Counted from the first letter of the stretch, positions 38,885-47,478 are shown. The stretch is DNA of 64,000 bases from an uncultured Cohaesibacter sp. (GCF_963667045.1 NZ_OY762934.1:2682501-2746500), one strand, 5' to 3'. Program-made: numbers and translations. The notes: generated by a model from the letters alone, not told the origin.

Positions 38885-39943
38885 ATGAAATACAATTATC
38901 TGGGCCGGTCAGGCCTCAAGGTGTCGGCCCTGCAACTGGGCACAATGACCTTTGGTGGTGAAGGCTTCTTTGCCAAGGCAGGCAGCACCGGGCTCGAAGG
39001 CGCGCGCCGCCAGATTGCCATGGTGCTCGACGCCGGGGTCAACATGCTGGACACCTCCAACGTCTATTCGGATGGCCTTTCGGAAGAAATCATCGGCGCG
39101 GCAATCGAGGGGCGGCGCAACGAGCTGTTGCTGGCAACCAAGGTGCGCTTCCCAACCGGAGCAGGTCCCAATGACCGCGGCCTGTCGCGCCACCACATCA
39201 TTGAGGCCTGCGAAGCGAGCCTCAAGCGGCTGAAGACCGATCACATCGACCTCTACTGGTGTCACGAATGGGACGGCCAGACACCGGTTGAAGAAACCCT
39301 GCGGGCCATGGATGATCTGATGCAGGCTGGCAAGATCCGCTATCTGGGCGTTTCCAACTTTTCCGGCTGGCACATCATGAAATATCTCGGAGCCGCTGAG
39401 CGAGACCGTCTGGTGCGTCCCATCGCCCAGCAGATCCATTATACGCTTCAGGCGCGCGAAGCCGAACAGGAGCTTCTGCCCGTGGGGATCGATCAGAGCC
39501 TCGGTGCGGTTATCTGGTCGCCTCTCGCCTGCGGCCTGTTGACCGGCAAATATCGCCGCGGCCATCCGGACCCGGAAGGCACCCGCCGCGTCCTTGGCTG
39601 GACGGAACCGCCGGTTTATGACATCGAGACGCTCTATGACATTGTGGAAGTCCTGCTTGAGGTCGCCAATGCCTATGAAGGGGCGACGCCTGCACAGGTG
39701 GCTCTTGCCTGGCTGATAAGCCGACCTGGCGTTGCCAGCGCCATTGTCGGCGCACGGTCCGATGAACAGTTGGCGGACAATCTCAAGGCCGTTGATCTCA
39801 CGCTCGATACCGAGGCTTTGGACAAGCTTGAAAAGGTCAGCCGCAAGCCGCTCGCCTATCCCTATTGGCACCAGCGGACCACAGCCTCGGACCGCCTGTC
39901 GGAAGCCGATCTGTCGCTGATCGCCCCACATCTTGACGACTAG
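38885..39943 (+). CDS. Aldo/keto reductase
   Basis: A 352-residue NADPH-dependent reductase with the TIM barrel of the family. The catalytic tetrad is visible: Asp and Tyr in LDTSNVYSDGLSEE (about residue 57), Lys in LLATKVRFPTG (about residue 86) and His in YWCHEWDGQTPVEE. The C-terminal cofactor segment is SAIVGARSDEQLADNL. The protein starts MKYNYLGRSGLKVSALQLG, as in YghZ/YajO-type members that reduce methylglyoxal and other small carbonyls. AGGA lies seven bases before the ATG. It is a single-gene unit closed by a terminator. Confidence 0.9.
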   Translation: MKYNYLGRSGLKVSALQLGTMTFGGEGFFAKAGSTGLEGARRQIAMVLDAGVNMLDTSNVYSDGLSEEIIGAAIEGRRNELLLATKVRFPTGAGPNDRGLSRHHIIEACEASLKRLKTDHIDLYWCHEWDGQTPVEETLRAMDDLMQAGKIRYLGVSNFSGWHIMKYLGAAERDRLVRPIAQQIHYTLQAREAEQELLPVGIDQSLGAVIWSPLACGLLTGKYRRGHPDPEGTRRVLGWTEPPVYDIETLYDIVEVLLEVANAYEGATPAQVALAWLISRPGVASAIVGARSDEQLADNLKAVDLTLDTEALDKLEKVSRKPLAYPYWHQRTTASDRLSEADLSLIAPHLDD

Positions 39944-39986
39944 AGCTTCGGCTGTATTCGTCACTGGACACGCCAGAAAAAGGCAA

Positions 39987-40016
39987 AGCCCTTCGGGGTC
40001 TCCCGAGGGGCATTTT
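39987..40016 (+). terminator. Terminator of the aldo/keto reductase gene
   Basis: Arms GCCCTTCGGG and CCCGAGGGGC with a GTCT loop (one G-T wobble), followed by ATTTTTG. It lies between convergent genes. Confidence 0.88.
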
Positions 40017-40082
40017 TGTATTCCTGTCTCGCCAGACAGCGTCGGCATCAGTCGATGCCGACGGTCCTGCTGCGCCGCTCCA

Positions 40083-41141
40083 TCATGACAGCCACCCCTG
40101 AAACAGCAGACCGGCGAGAAAGGAGCCCAAAAGGGCCAGACTGATATAGAGCAGGAACACCGGCGGGCGGACCAGCGCCCAGACTGCAATCGCGGCAGGC
40201 AGAGAACTGGCACCACCGGCGACAAGGAAGGCCAGCGCGGCTCCCCCGGCCATGCCCTGTTCCATCAGGCCATGAACCAGCGGCAGCGCCGCATAGCCGT
40301 TAAGATAGGCGGGGACGCCCACCAGCGCCGACATGGCGATGATGCCGATGCCATCACCGCCAAGGGTCCGGGCGACCATTTCACCTGGAACATAGGCGAT
40401 CATCAGACTTTCAAGCACAAAGGCCAGCGACAACCACTTGAGCAGGAAGACTGTCGTCTCGACAAACCGTCGCCTGAACATCTGTCTCCGGTCGCTGTCC
40501 TGCCAGAAGGCCCAGGCCACCGGTTCGGCTTCCCGCCCCTTCTTCCAGCTACCGCAACACCCGCCGCAACCGCTTGTCTTGCGCAATGGAGACGACAGCA
40601 GACCGGCTCTCTCGGCGGCAAAGGTTACCCCGCCACCCAGCAGACCCAGCCCGATGGCTGCCAGCGTCTTGGCAATGGCGAATTGCCAGCCCATCACACC
40701 GGCTGTCAGCATGAACATCGACGGGTCCATCACCGGGGAGGCGAGCCAGAAGGCCATGACGGCGGAAACGGAAACCCCTGCCCCGAGCAACGCCGCGACC
40801 AGAGGGATCACGCCGCAGGAGCAGAAGGGCGACAATGCCCCCACCAGCGCGGCCATGACGATCATGACGGCGGGTGATCCGGCAAAGGCCCTTGCGATCA
40901 GGGCGTCGGCGCCTGAAGCTGCGGCATAGGCACTGAGCAGGATCGACAGGACGAGAAATGGCCCGGTCTCTGTGAGGGAGGATGCCACCAGGGTCAGCGT
41001 TGCCCGGCCCTGATCCGGAACCCAGATCAGCAAGGCTAGAATGATCGCGGCAGACAACAGCCAGACCTGCTGCTTTCTGGCGATGGCACCCAGATAGCCA
41101 AACAGGCTGCCCGGGGTGGAGGAAGCATAGGAGTCAGACAA
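40083..41141 (-). CDS. arsP: ArsP-type permease (organoarsenical or metal efflux)
   Basis: A 352-residue membrane protein of the DUF318/UPF0718 permease family, about eight to ten membrane segments. The family cysteine motif SPFCSCGVIPLVAALLG is near residue 105, the repeat-half motif GVPAYLNGYAALPLVHGLM near 285, and a cytoplasmic cysteine cluster CGGCCGSW near residue 193 could bind the metalloid. ArsP exports trivalent methyl- or aromatic arsenicals; other members have been linked to Cu/Zn. The ArsR-family gene just upstream on the same strand and the shared operator support metalloid control. Confidence 0.85.
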   Translation of the reverse strand: MSDSYASSTPGSLFGYLGAIARKQQVWLLSAAIILALLIWVPDQGRATLTLVASSLTETGPFLVLSILLSAYAAASGADALIARAFAGSPAVMIVMAALVGALSPFCSCGVIPLVAALLGAGVSVSAVMAFWLASPVMDPSMFMLTAGVMGWQFAIAKTLAAIGLGLLGGGVTFAAERAGLLSSPLRKTSGCGGCCGSWKKGREAEPVAWAFWQDSDRRQMFRRRFVETTVFLLKWLSLAFVLESLMIAYVPGEMVARTLGGDGIGIIAMSALVGVPAYLNGYAALPLVHGLMEQGMAGGAALAFLVAGGASSLPAAIAVWALVRPPVFLLYISLALLGSFLAGLLFQGWLS

Positions 41142-41143
41142 AA

Positions 41144-41165
41144 CTATATCTCCGGTTTTCTAGTT
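41144..41165. promoter_or_regulatory. Operator copy upstream of arsP
   Basis: CTATATCTCCGGTTTTCTAGTT matches the sequence upstream of arsR in 18 of 22 positions, keeping the core CCGGTTTT and TAGTT. It lies in the 48-base gap between arsR and arsP, directly ahead of the arsP start. Confidence 0.6.
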
Positions 41166-41189
41166 TTATAAAGCCAAAGAAAAGAGGCC

Positions 41190-41510
41190 TCAGATGGCCT
41201 CTTCCCTGTTTTCCAGTGTCACGCCAGTGCAGCATTCCGACGTCAGAAAGCCGATCGTCTGGCGGACCGCATCGAAATCGACGCGGCTCCTGACCTCACG
41301 ACCATCACGCTCCTGAACGATCAGCCCCGCGCTGACGAGCGTCTTCAGATGATGTGCCAAGGTCGATGCAGGCAACCCCGTGGCGGAAATCAGCTCTCCC
41401 ACGATCAGTCCGTCGTCCCCTGCACGGACGAGCAGACGGAAGATGCAAAGCCTTGCATCGTGACCAAGGGCTGAAAGAGCCGAGGCATAGGACTCGAGTG
41501 TATGCTTCAT
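41190..41510 (-). CDS. arsR: ArsR-family metalloid-responsive repressor
   Basis: A 106-residue winged-helix repressor. The DNA-binding segment is GELISATGLPASTLAHHLKT (residues 36-55) and the wing follows near SAGLIVQERDGREVRSRV. A C-terminal Cys pair in LTSECCTGVT (about residues 92-93) resembles ArsR proteins that sense arsenic through C-terminal cysteines. It precedes arsP by 48 bases. Its own promoter overlaps the operator at 41516-41537, so it probably represses itself and arsP. Confidence 0.88.
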   Translation of the reverse strand: MKHTLESYASALSALGHDARLCIFRLLVRAGDDGLIVGELISATGLPASTLAHHLKTLVSAGLIVQERDGREVRSRVDFDAVRQTIGFLTSECCTGVTLENREEAI

Positions 41511-41515
41511 AAGCG

Positions 41516-41537
41516 CAATATAACCGGTTTTATAGTT
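41516..41537. promoter_or_regulatory. ArsR operator upstream of arsR
   Basis: CAATATAACCGGTTTTATAGTT has an AACCGGTT palindrome at its centre with A/T-rich near-symmetrical flanks, six bases ahead of the arsR start. A second copy lies upstream of arsP. Confidence 0.65.
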
Positions 41538-41644
41538 CTATCAAGCAAAAAGTTTGGAAGCCGGGTTCGTCAGCCGCCAACCTGCGCCGCAGGGCATGGC
41601 GAAAACCCAATGCAATCAAGGGAGAATACCCGAGGAAACACAGG

Positions 41645-42493
41645 CTAGTTGAAGCTGTCGAACTCTTCCTTGATGCTGTCGACAATCTCCGCCCGCTGCT
41701 GGGCGGACTTGCCTGCATGCGCCGCATAGGTCAGGGCCAGCAGGCGCACTGCGCTGCTCACAGCGGTGAGAGATGCCCCGAGGGCAAAGCTTGTCACGTG
41801 ACAGGGCAGCACAACCTTGGAGGCACGCTGCATTTCGAAAAGCGACGTCCGGTCGGTGATGGTCACGACATTGAGGCGGCTGGTCTTGGCGTAACTCAGG
41901 ATCGATTTGAGCAGCGGCGGGTGCGGCGGCAAAGTTATCAACAGCAACACGTCCTTTGGGCCAGTCATCGCCAGATCTTCCGCCCACGACCCCTGATTGA
42001 TACCCAGCAGCATGACACTGTGGCGCAGCCGCGAAAACAGCAGGCGCACATAACGAGCAATTCCTTCTTCTGCCCCCAACCCTAGCACCCAGACGCGCGG
42101 AGCCTTGTCGATCAGTTCGGCGGCTTCCCGTATCTTGTCGGAGCGCATTTCCTCGAAAGTGCGCGTCAGATTCTTCAGTTCCAGCTCCAGATGCGCGCCA
42201 ATGGCCCGCCCCATGGCCATTTGATCGGAATTGGTCACTGACAATTCATAGGGTTCGGCCTGGTTGCGCTCCTCGCGGGCCTGAAGCTTCACTTCGTTGA
42301 AGTCGGCATAACCCAGATGCTGGAAGAAACGGGCCGCCGTTGCCTTGGAAACCCCGGCCATTTCAGCAATTTCGGTCGCCGAATGCGTGAGAATATCGTC
42401 CTGACGATCGAGGATCAGCTGCGCGAGCTTCTTCTCCCCAGCGGTCAGCTTGGCGTATCTCTCCTGAATTCTCAGCACAAGGCGCGATGCCAT
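41645..42493 (-). CDS. RpiR/MurR-family regulator
   Basis: A 282-residue transcription factor. The N-terminal helix-turn-helix is SATEIAEMAGVSKATAARFF (about residues 38-57) and the C-terminal SIS domain (VWVLGLGAEEGIARYVRLLF onward) normally binds a phosphorylated sugar. The ATG at 42493 is preceded by GGAGG; a longer in-frame start would cross the operator. It diverges from the cyclo-ligase-like operon, and the intergenic region carries three ATGAAAC-type half-sites, the usual form of RpiR operators. It is thus the likely controller of the 42.6-47.5 kb operon. Confidence 0.9.
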   Translation of the reverse strand: MASRLVLRIQERYAKLTAGEKKLAQLILDRQDDILTHSATEIAEMAGVSKATAARFFQHLGYADFNEVKLQAREERNQAEPYELSVTNSDQMAMGRAIGAHLELELKNLTRTFEEMRSDKIREAAELIDKAPRVWVLGLGAEEGIARYVRLLFSRLRHSVMLLGINQGSWAEDLAMTGPKDVLLLITLPPHPPLLKSILSYAKTSRLNVVTITDRTSLFEMQRASKVVLPCHVTSFALGASLTAVSSAVRLLALTYAAHAGKSAQQRAEIVDSIKEEFDSFN

Positions 42494-42550
42494 CAGCTCC
42501 TCCGATTCTTTGCAGTAGCATAAAAAAACACTAGCAGCCCTCTTGCAATA

Positions 42551-42579
42551 ATGAAACAACAGTTTCATGATTATGAAAC
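42551..42579. promoter_or_regulatory. Candidate RpiR operator, three half-sites
   Basis: ATGAAAC (42551-42557), GTTTCAT (42562-42568) and ATGAAAC (42573-42579) are separated by exactly four bases each. The first two form a perfect dyad and the third repeats one arm 22 bases on. The array lies 21-49 bases before the first cyclo-ligase-like gene. Confidence 0.75.
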
Positions 42580-42599
42580 AGAGAAACGAGAGGGCTGCA

Positions 42600-43337
42600 A
42601 TGAGTCATTCACGGCTGATACGCAAGGGCATATGGCAGCGACTGAAAGATGTCGCCCGGGCCGATGTGCGCTTTCATCTCGATTTCTCCGAAGTCATTCC
42701 CGATTTTGACGGCTCCGATGTCGCCACTGATCGCGTTCTGGCGCTGGATGCCTTCAAAGGCTGCCAGCTTGCCTTCGTGACACCGGACAATTCCCTCACG
42801 CTGCTGCGCCAGAAGATGATCGAGGCAGGCATTCCGCTGGTCATGTCCACCTATAACATCCGCCGCGGCTTCCTCTATCTGGAGCCGGGAGTCGTGCCCA
42901 GGGGGGCCGAGCTCTATGCTTCGTGGCTGGAAGGAATGGAGCATTTCGCAAAACCCGTGTCGCTGGAAGAGATCGCACGCAAGGGACGGTTCGACTTTGC
43001 TGCGACCGGCGCTTCTGCCGTTTCCTCCCGGGGCATCCGCTTTGGCAAGGGACATGTCTATTTCGATCTCGAATGGGGCATGTTCACGGATCTGGGTCTC
43101 ATGGAGGAAAAGACGCCAGTCGTTTCCATCGTGCATGATGTGCAGGTGACCGACGAGAATGTCATCGCCAGCGATCTCGACATTGCCATCGACATGATTG
43201 CAACCCCGGAGAAGCTGATCCGGGTCGAGCGAACCGAACGACGCCCACGCGGCATTCGCTGGAATCTTTTGAGCAAAGACCAAATTCTGGACATTCCGCC
43301 TCTGGCCGAGCTGGCCCGGATCAGGGGCGTTTTATAG
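42600..43337 (+). CDS. 5-formyltetrahydrofolate cyclo-ligase-like protein (COG0212 paralog 1)
   Basis: A 245-residue protein of the 5-FCL superfamily but longer than the usual 180-200 residues of the true enzyme. Visible family features are LAFVTPDNSLTLLRQKMIEAG (residues 59-79), GASAVSSRGIRFGKGHVYFD (about 141-160), which aligns with the GxGxGYYD loop of the enzyme, and VSIVHDVQV. The loop keeps Gly-Lys-Gly and Asp but not the exact enzyme pattern. COG0212 paralogs have been linked by gene context to thiamin metabolism rather than to folate; that is remembered knowledge, not tested here. It is the first gene of a five-gene operon and has a paralog at 46738. Confidence 0.82.
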   Translation: MSHSRLIRKGIWQRLKDVARADVRFHLDFSEVIPDFDGSDVATDRVLALDAFKGCQLAFVTPDNSLTLLRQKMIEAGIPLVMSTYNIRRGFLYLEPGVVPRGAELYASWLEGMEHFAKPVSLEEIARKGRFDFAATGASAVSSRGIRFGKGHVYFDLEWGMFTDLGLMEEKTPVVSIVHDVQVTDENVIASDLDIAIDMIATPEKLIRVERTERRPRGIRWNLLSKDQILDIPPLAELARIRGVL

Positions 43338-43376
43338 CAACAACCACTCTTCCCGAGACAAATGGAGACACTGAAC

Positions 43377-44351
43377 ATGAGACTTGCTCTGGACAGACGC
43401 CGATTTCTTTCCCTGATGGCTGCATCTGCCGCTCTTCCGACCATGGGCCGCTTTGCAAGCGCTGCATCGCCCTTCGCCTTTCAGGCTTCCTGGATCAACG
43501 ATGCCGAATTTACCGGCTATTTCGTTGCCATGGACAAGGGCTACTACGCCGAGGAAGGTCTTGACCTTTCCTATGCATCCGGCGGCCCGGACGTCATTCC
43601 GGAAAGCACCATCATCGCTGGCAAGGCCGACCTCACGCTGACCACACCGGACACCACCATCAAGGCGATTACCGAGCAGGGCGCACCGTTCAAGATCATC
43701 GGCACCCAGTATCAGAAGAACCCGATCGGCATCATTTCTCTGGCCTCCAACCCGATCAAGACCCCTCAAGACCTCATCGGCAAGACCCTTGCCGTGCCGC
43801 CGGTCAACGTGATTTCCGTTGAAGCCATGCTTAAGATTTCCGGTGTCGATCGCTCCAAGATCAACATCGTGCCCTATGCCTATGATCCGACCCCGCTGAT
43901 CAAGGGTGAAATCGACGCATCCCTCGACTTCACCACCAACGTGCCGTTCACCATCAAGCAGGCTGGCGCCGACGCAACCTCCTTCCTGCTCTATGATTTC
44001 GGCTTCACCATCTTCAACGACACCGTCGTCGTTACCGAAGAGACCCTGAAGACCAAGCGCAAGGAACTGGTTTCCTTCCTCAGGGCCTCGCGCAAGGGCT
44101 GGGAAGAAAACTTCAAGGATCCGGCCGCCTACCCGCCCAAATTTGCCGACAGCTGGTTCAAGGGCACCGGTCGTTCCATCGACAATGAGCTCTATTTCAA
44201 CAACGCACAGAAGCCACTGATCGAAGCCGCAGGTGGCATTTTCTCGATGAGCGAAGAGGCCATCGAAGCCAACATCAAGGCGCTTGCCGAAGTGGGCATC
44301 TCCGCCAAACGGGAGCATTTCGACACTACACTGCTGGAAGAAATTGCATGA
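43377..44351 (+). CDS. ABC transporter substrate-binding protein (NMT1/THI5-like), Tat-type signal
   Basis: A 324-residue periplasmic receptor of the SsuA/THI5-like fold. The start has LDRRRFLSLMAASAALP, a twin-arginine type signal, so it may be exported folded. The mature part starts FAFQASWINDAEFTGYFVAM and has the pocket-forming segments GLDLSYASGGPDV and AVPPVNVISVEAML, as in proteins that bind thiamin pyrimidine precursors, sulfonates or similar small molecules. The ATG at 43377 has GGAG nine bases upstream; one at 43362 is possible. Its stop overlaps the ATPase start as ATGA. Confidence 0.88.
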   Translation: MRLALDRRRFLSLMAASAALPTMGRFASAASPFAFQASWINDAEFTGYFVAMDKGYYAEEGLDLSYASGGPDVIPESTIIAGKADLTLTTPDTTIKAITEQGAPFKIIGTQYQKNPIGIISLASNPIKTPQDLIGKTLAVPPVNVISVEAMLKISGVDRSKINIVPYAYDPTPLIKGEIDASLDFTTNVPFTIKQAGADATSFLLYDFGFTIFNDTVVVTEETLKTKRKELVSFLRASRKGWEENFKDPAAYPPKFADSWFKGTGRSIDNELYFNNAQKPLIEAAGGIFSMSEEAIEANIKALAEVGISAKREHFDTTLLEEIA

Positions 44352-45118
44352 GTGCCGAACACGGTATCACCATCAATCACGTGTCGCGATCCTTCAAGGG
44401 TCGCGGCGCGGTCGTTCAGGCCCTGAGCGATGTGTCCCTCGCCTGTCCGGAAGGCTCCTTCACCGCCCTGATCGGGCCGTCGGGCTGTGGCAAGTCGACC
44501 ATCCTGCGGCTGGCGCTGGGGCTTGATGCTCCGGACACCGGCGATGTGATGATCAGCGGCATGACCCCATTCAAGGCGGCCAGAAGCGGCAAGACGGGTG
44601 TTGCCTTCCAGGATGCGGCACTGATGCCATGGCGCACCGTGGAAGACAATATCATGCTGCCTCTCGACGTGCTCGGCCACAAGCGGGGCGACTATCTGGC
44701 CGAGGTAGCCAAGCTGGTCGATCTGGTGGGGCTCAACGGTTTCGAAAAGGCGCTGCCCGGCGAGCTGTCCGGCGGCATGCGCCAGCGCGCAGCCATCGCC
44801 CGCGCCCTCATCACCCGCCCGGAAATTCTCTTTCTGGATGAACCCTTTGGCGCGCTCGACCAGATCCTGCGCCGCCAGATGAACATCGAGCTGCAGCGCA
44901 TCTGGATGGAAAGCCGGGCAACCACCCTGCTGGTCACCCATGGCATCGACGAGGCGATCTTCCTTGCCGACCGCGTGGTGGTCATGCAGAGCAAGCCGGG
45001 GCGGATCAGCCGCGTCATCGATGTGCCGTTCGACCGGCCGCGCAAGCCCGACCTGTTTTCCGATCCTCGCTTCCACGCCCTCGAGAAGGACATCGCGGAG
45101 GCGCTGGATGGCCAGTAA
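44348..45118 (+). CDS. ABC transporter ATP-binding protein (SsuB/ThiZ-type)
   Basis: A 256-residue ATPase with Walker A GPSGCGKSTILRLALG near residue 45, signature LSGGMRQRAAIARALI near residue 140 and Walker B ILFLDEPFGALD. The closing His region is LLVTHGIDEA. These are the marks of the nitrate/sulfonate/taurine/thiamin-precursor type. It overlaps both neighbours: ATGA with the receptor and 11 bases with the permease. Confidence 0.93.
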   Translation: MSAEHGITINHVSRSFKGRGAVVQALSDVSLACPEGSFTALIGPSGCGKSTILRLALGLDAPDTGDVMISGMTPFKAARSGKTGVAFQDAALMPWRTVEDNIMLPLDVLGHKRGDYLAEVAKLVDLVGLNGFEKALPGELSGGMRQRAAIARALITRPEILFLDEPFGALDQILRRQMNIELQRIWMESRATTLLVTHGIDEAIFLADRVVVMQSKPGRISRVIDVPFDRPRKPDLFSDPRFHALEKDIAEALDGQ

Positions 45119-46718
45119 CAGGACCGCTTCAGAGAGGTCCGACGCCCTCTCCCCGATCCGCAAGCTGCTGCGCTCGTCCACCTTGCGCAACTGGCTCTTG
45201 CTGTTGATCGTCTGGGAGATCATCGGTCAGTTGCGACTGGTTGCCGACGGAGCCCTGCCTGCGCCATCCGCCATTCTGGCGCGGCTGTGGGTCGACTGGT
45301 CCGACTATCCGCCGCATATTCTGGCGACACTGGAAGGGGCAAGCGCCGGCTTCCTCATCGGCAATGCCCTGGCGATTGCTGCAGGGGTGCTGTTCGCCAT
45401 CTTCCCGATCACCCAGCGACTGGCACGCGGGGTCAATGTGGCGCTGTTCGCCCTGCCGCCGATTGCCGTTTCGCCAATCCTTGTCATCACCTTTTCGGGC
45501 ATGACGCCCCGCATCATTCTGGCGGCCATCGGCTGCTATTTTGTTACCATGAGCGCCACCGTAACCGGCATCCAGCAGACCGACCGGCGCGTTGTCGATG
45601 TGGTCCGGGCCTATGGCGGTCGCCAGTGGAAGACGCTTGTTCACGCGCAAATGCGCAGCGCCATCCCATCCATATTGGCGGGTCTCAGGATTGCGGCCCC
45701 CAATGCGGTTCTTGGCTCCATTCTAGCGGAGTTCGGCGGCGGCGGTCGGTATGGACTGGGGGTCTATCTGATCGGTTCGCTTGGCCGGGGCGAGCCCGAC
45801 CGACTGTGGGGAATCGGTCTATCGGCAACTGTGATTGCAGGGCTCGCCTATCTCCTCTTTTCCCTTCTGGCGACCCGCCTCACAGGAGCATCCAAGGCCG
45901 TTACTGTGCCAGCCAGTCCGCCGGCAACCAAGGCCGAGAAAAATCCTCTGATTGAAGCGGCTCTGATCACGGTGTCCTTTGCCTTGCCATTCCTGTTATG
46001 GGGGCTGTTGCTCTCGATCATGGGCACCCCGGCAATGATCGCCAAGACGCCGCTTGGCGTGTTTGACTATCTGTTCATGATGCCCAACAGCCCGGCGAGC
46101 CTTGGCAAGCTGGCAATGGCCCTCACAGAAACCCTGCCGATGACGATGATCGGCATGGCCATGGGGCTGTTCTTCGCCTTTGCGCTGGCGCTCTGTTCGG
46201 TGCTCTATCCGGCCATCATCCGCGGCTTCATGCCTGTGGCGCTGGTCACCCAGACCATGCCGCTGGTCGCCCTGACGCCGCTATTGGTGCTGATCCTCGG
46301 GCGCGGCCCTTCGGTCATCCTGTGGATCACGGTGTCGGTCACCTTCTTTCCCGCCTTCGTCACCATGGCACAGGGTCTGTCCATGGTGTCGCGCGCGGCC
46401 ATCGAGGTGCCCAAGGCCTATGGTGCCGGACCGGTCAAGCAGCTCTGGCTGGTCTCCATTCCGGCTTCCCTGCCCTATCTGTTTGCCGCAACCCGGCTTG
46501 CGGTTCCCCGGGCGCTGCTGGGTGTGATGATTGCCGAGTGGCTCGCCACCGGCAAGGGCCTTGGCAATCTGCTCAACCAGTCCCGCGGTTATCTCGACTA
46601 TGGCATGATCTGGTCAGTCGCAGTGGTTTCGGTGCTGATATCCGTCCTTTTCTATCAAATCGTGGTCGCCATCGAACATCGCGTGCTTACCAAGCGCGGC
46701 ATGGCACCTGCACAATAA
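45108..46718 (+). CDS. Fused double ABC permease
   Basis: A 536-residue membrane protein with two complete permease domains in one chain, residues about 20-260 and 290-530. Each has the EAA-like coupling loop: VVDVVRAYGGRQWKTLVHAQ in the first half and AIEVPKAYGAGPVKQLWLVS in the second. Ordinary SsuC/ThiX permeases are about 260 residues and act as homodimers, so here a single chain supplies both halves. The ATG at 45108 lies inside the ATPase gene; the longer in-frame reading is the other frame of that gene and is discarded. The gene is 19 bases before the second cyclo-ligase-like gene. Confidence 0.9.
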   Translation: MASNRTASERSDALSPIRKLLRSSTLRNWLLLLIVWEIIGQLRLVADGALPAPSAILARLWVDWSDYPPHILATLEGASAGFLIGNALAIAAGVLFAIFPITQRLARGVNVALFALPPIAVSPILVITFSGMTPRIILAAIGCYFVTMSATVTGIQQTDRRVVDVVRAYGGRQWKTLVHAQMRSAIPSILAGLRIAAPNAVLGSILAEFGGGGRYGLGVYLIGSLGRGEPDRLWGIGLSATVIAGLAYLLFSLLATRLTGASKAVTVPASPPATKAEKNPLIEAALITVSFALPFLLWGLLLSIMGTPAMIAKTPLGVFDYLFMMPNSPASLGKLAMALTETLPMTMIGMAMGLFFAFALALCSVLYPAIIRGFMPVALVTQTMPLVALTPLLVLILGRGPSVILWITVSVTFFPAFVTMAQGLSMVSRAAIEVPKAYGAGPVKQLWLVSIPASLPYLFAATRLAVPRALLGVMIAEWLATGKGLGNLLNQSRGYLDYGMIWSVAVVSVLISVLFYQIVVAIEHRVLTKRGMAPAQ

Positions 46719-46737
46719 GACATCACGGAGTTTCACC

Positions 46738-47478
46738 ATGGATATTGTTGATCACAAGATCAAAGTCCGCGAACGCGTTTGGCGCGCGTTGCGCAAGGTC
46801 GCTGTGCCTGACAGCCGCTTTCACTTCGATTTTGGCGAATTCATCGCCGATTTCGAAGGCGGCGAGGCGGCGGTTCAGCGGCTGGTTGACCACGAATACT
46901 ACCAGAAATCGAACTATATCTTCATCACGCCGGACAACTGCCTCGACCGCCTGCGCCTCAAGGCGCTGGAAGATGGCAAGACGGTGCTGATGACGACCTA
47001 TTCGATCAAGCGCGGCTTCTGGCTGCTCGATCCGAAGACGATCGCCCCGGAGCTCTATCTCTATGCCTCGACACTGGACGGCATGGAACGGGTTGGCCGT
47101 CCGGTCAGCCTCAAGGATCTCGCCGAGATGCCAAAGGTCGACTATATGGTCACCGGCACCGGCGCCATCAACACCAAGGGCATCCGCTTCGGCAAGGGCC
47201 ACGGCTTCTTCGACAGCGAATGGGGCATGCTCTATCAGATCGGCCGGATATCGACCGAAACCCCGTCAGCCGCGGTGGTGCATGATTGCCAGCTGCTGGA
47301 AGAGGAACTGACGCCGGATGTCTATGACACCGTTGCCGATGCCATCTTCACGCCGACCCGGACCATTCTGGTCGATGGTCCGCACAAGCCGACCTGCGGC
47401 ATCCTGTGGGACCGTCTCGATCCGGTGATGTTCGAGACCATTCCGCCGCTGCAGGAACTCAAGGCCATGGGCCTGTGA
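46738..47478 (+). CDS. 5-formyltetrahydrofolate cyclo-ligase-like protein (COG0212 paralog 2)
   Basis: A 246-residue relative of the protein at 42600; by eye they share about 40 per cent identity along their length. The matching blocks are SRFHFDFGEFIADFEGG, YIFITPDNCLDRLRLKALED, GAINTKGIRFGKGHGFFD and FETIPPLQEL. Both replace the GYGGGYYD loop of the true enzyme with FGKGHxxFD. It ends the operon and is followed by a terminator 124 bases downstream. The two copies in one operon suggest either different substrates or a heteromer. Confidence 0.82.
   Translation: MDIVDHKIKVRERVWRALRKVAVPDSRFHFDFGEFIADFEGGEAAVQRLVDHEYYQKSNYIFITPDNCLDRLRLKALEDGKTVLMTTYSIKRGFWLLDPKTIAPELYLYASTLDGMERVGRPVSLKDLAEMPKVDYMVTGTGAINTKGIRFGKGHGFFDSEWGMLYQIGRISTETPSAAVVHDCQLLEEELTPDVYDTVADAIFTPTRTILVDGPHKPTCGILWDRLDPVMFETIPPLQELKAMGL

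Noticed and set aside
42494-42599. Possible TPP riboswitch before the COG0212 operon
   Set aside because: The gap is only 106 bases and has no CTGAGA or ACCTGA...GG THI-box elements; it holds RpiR-type half-sites instead.
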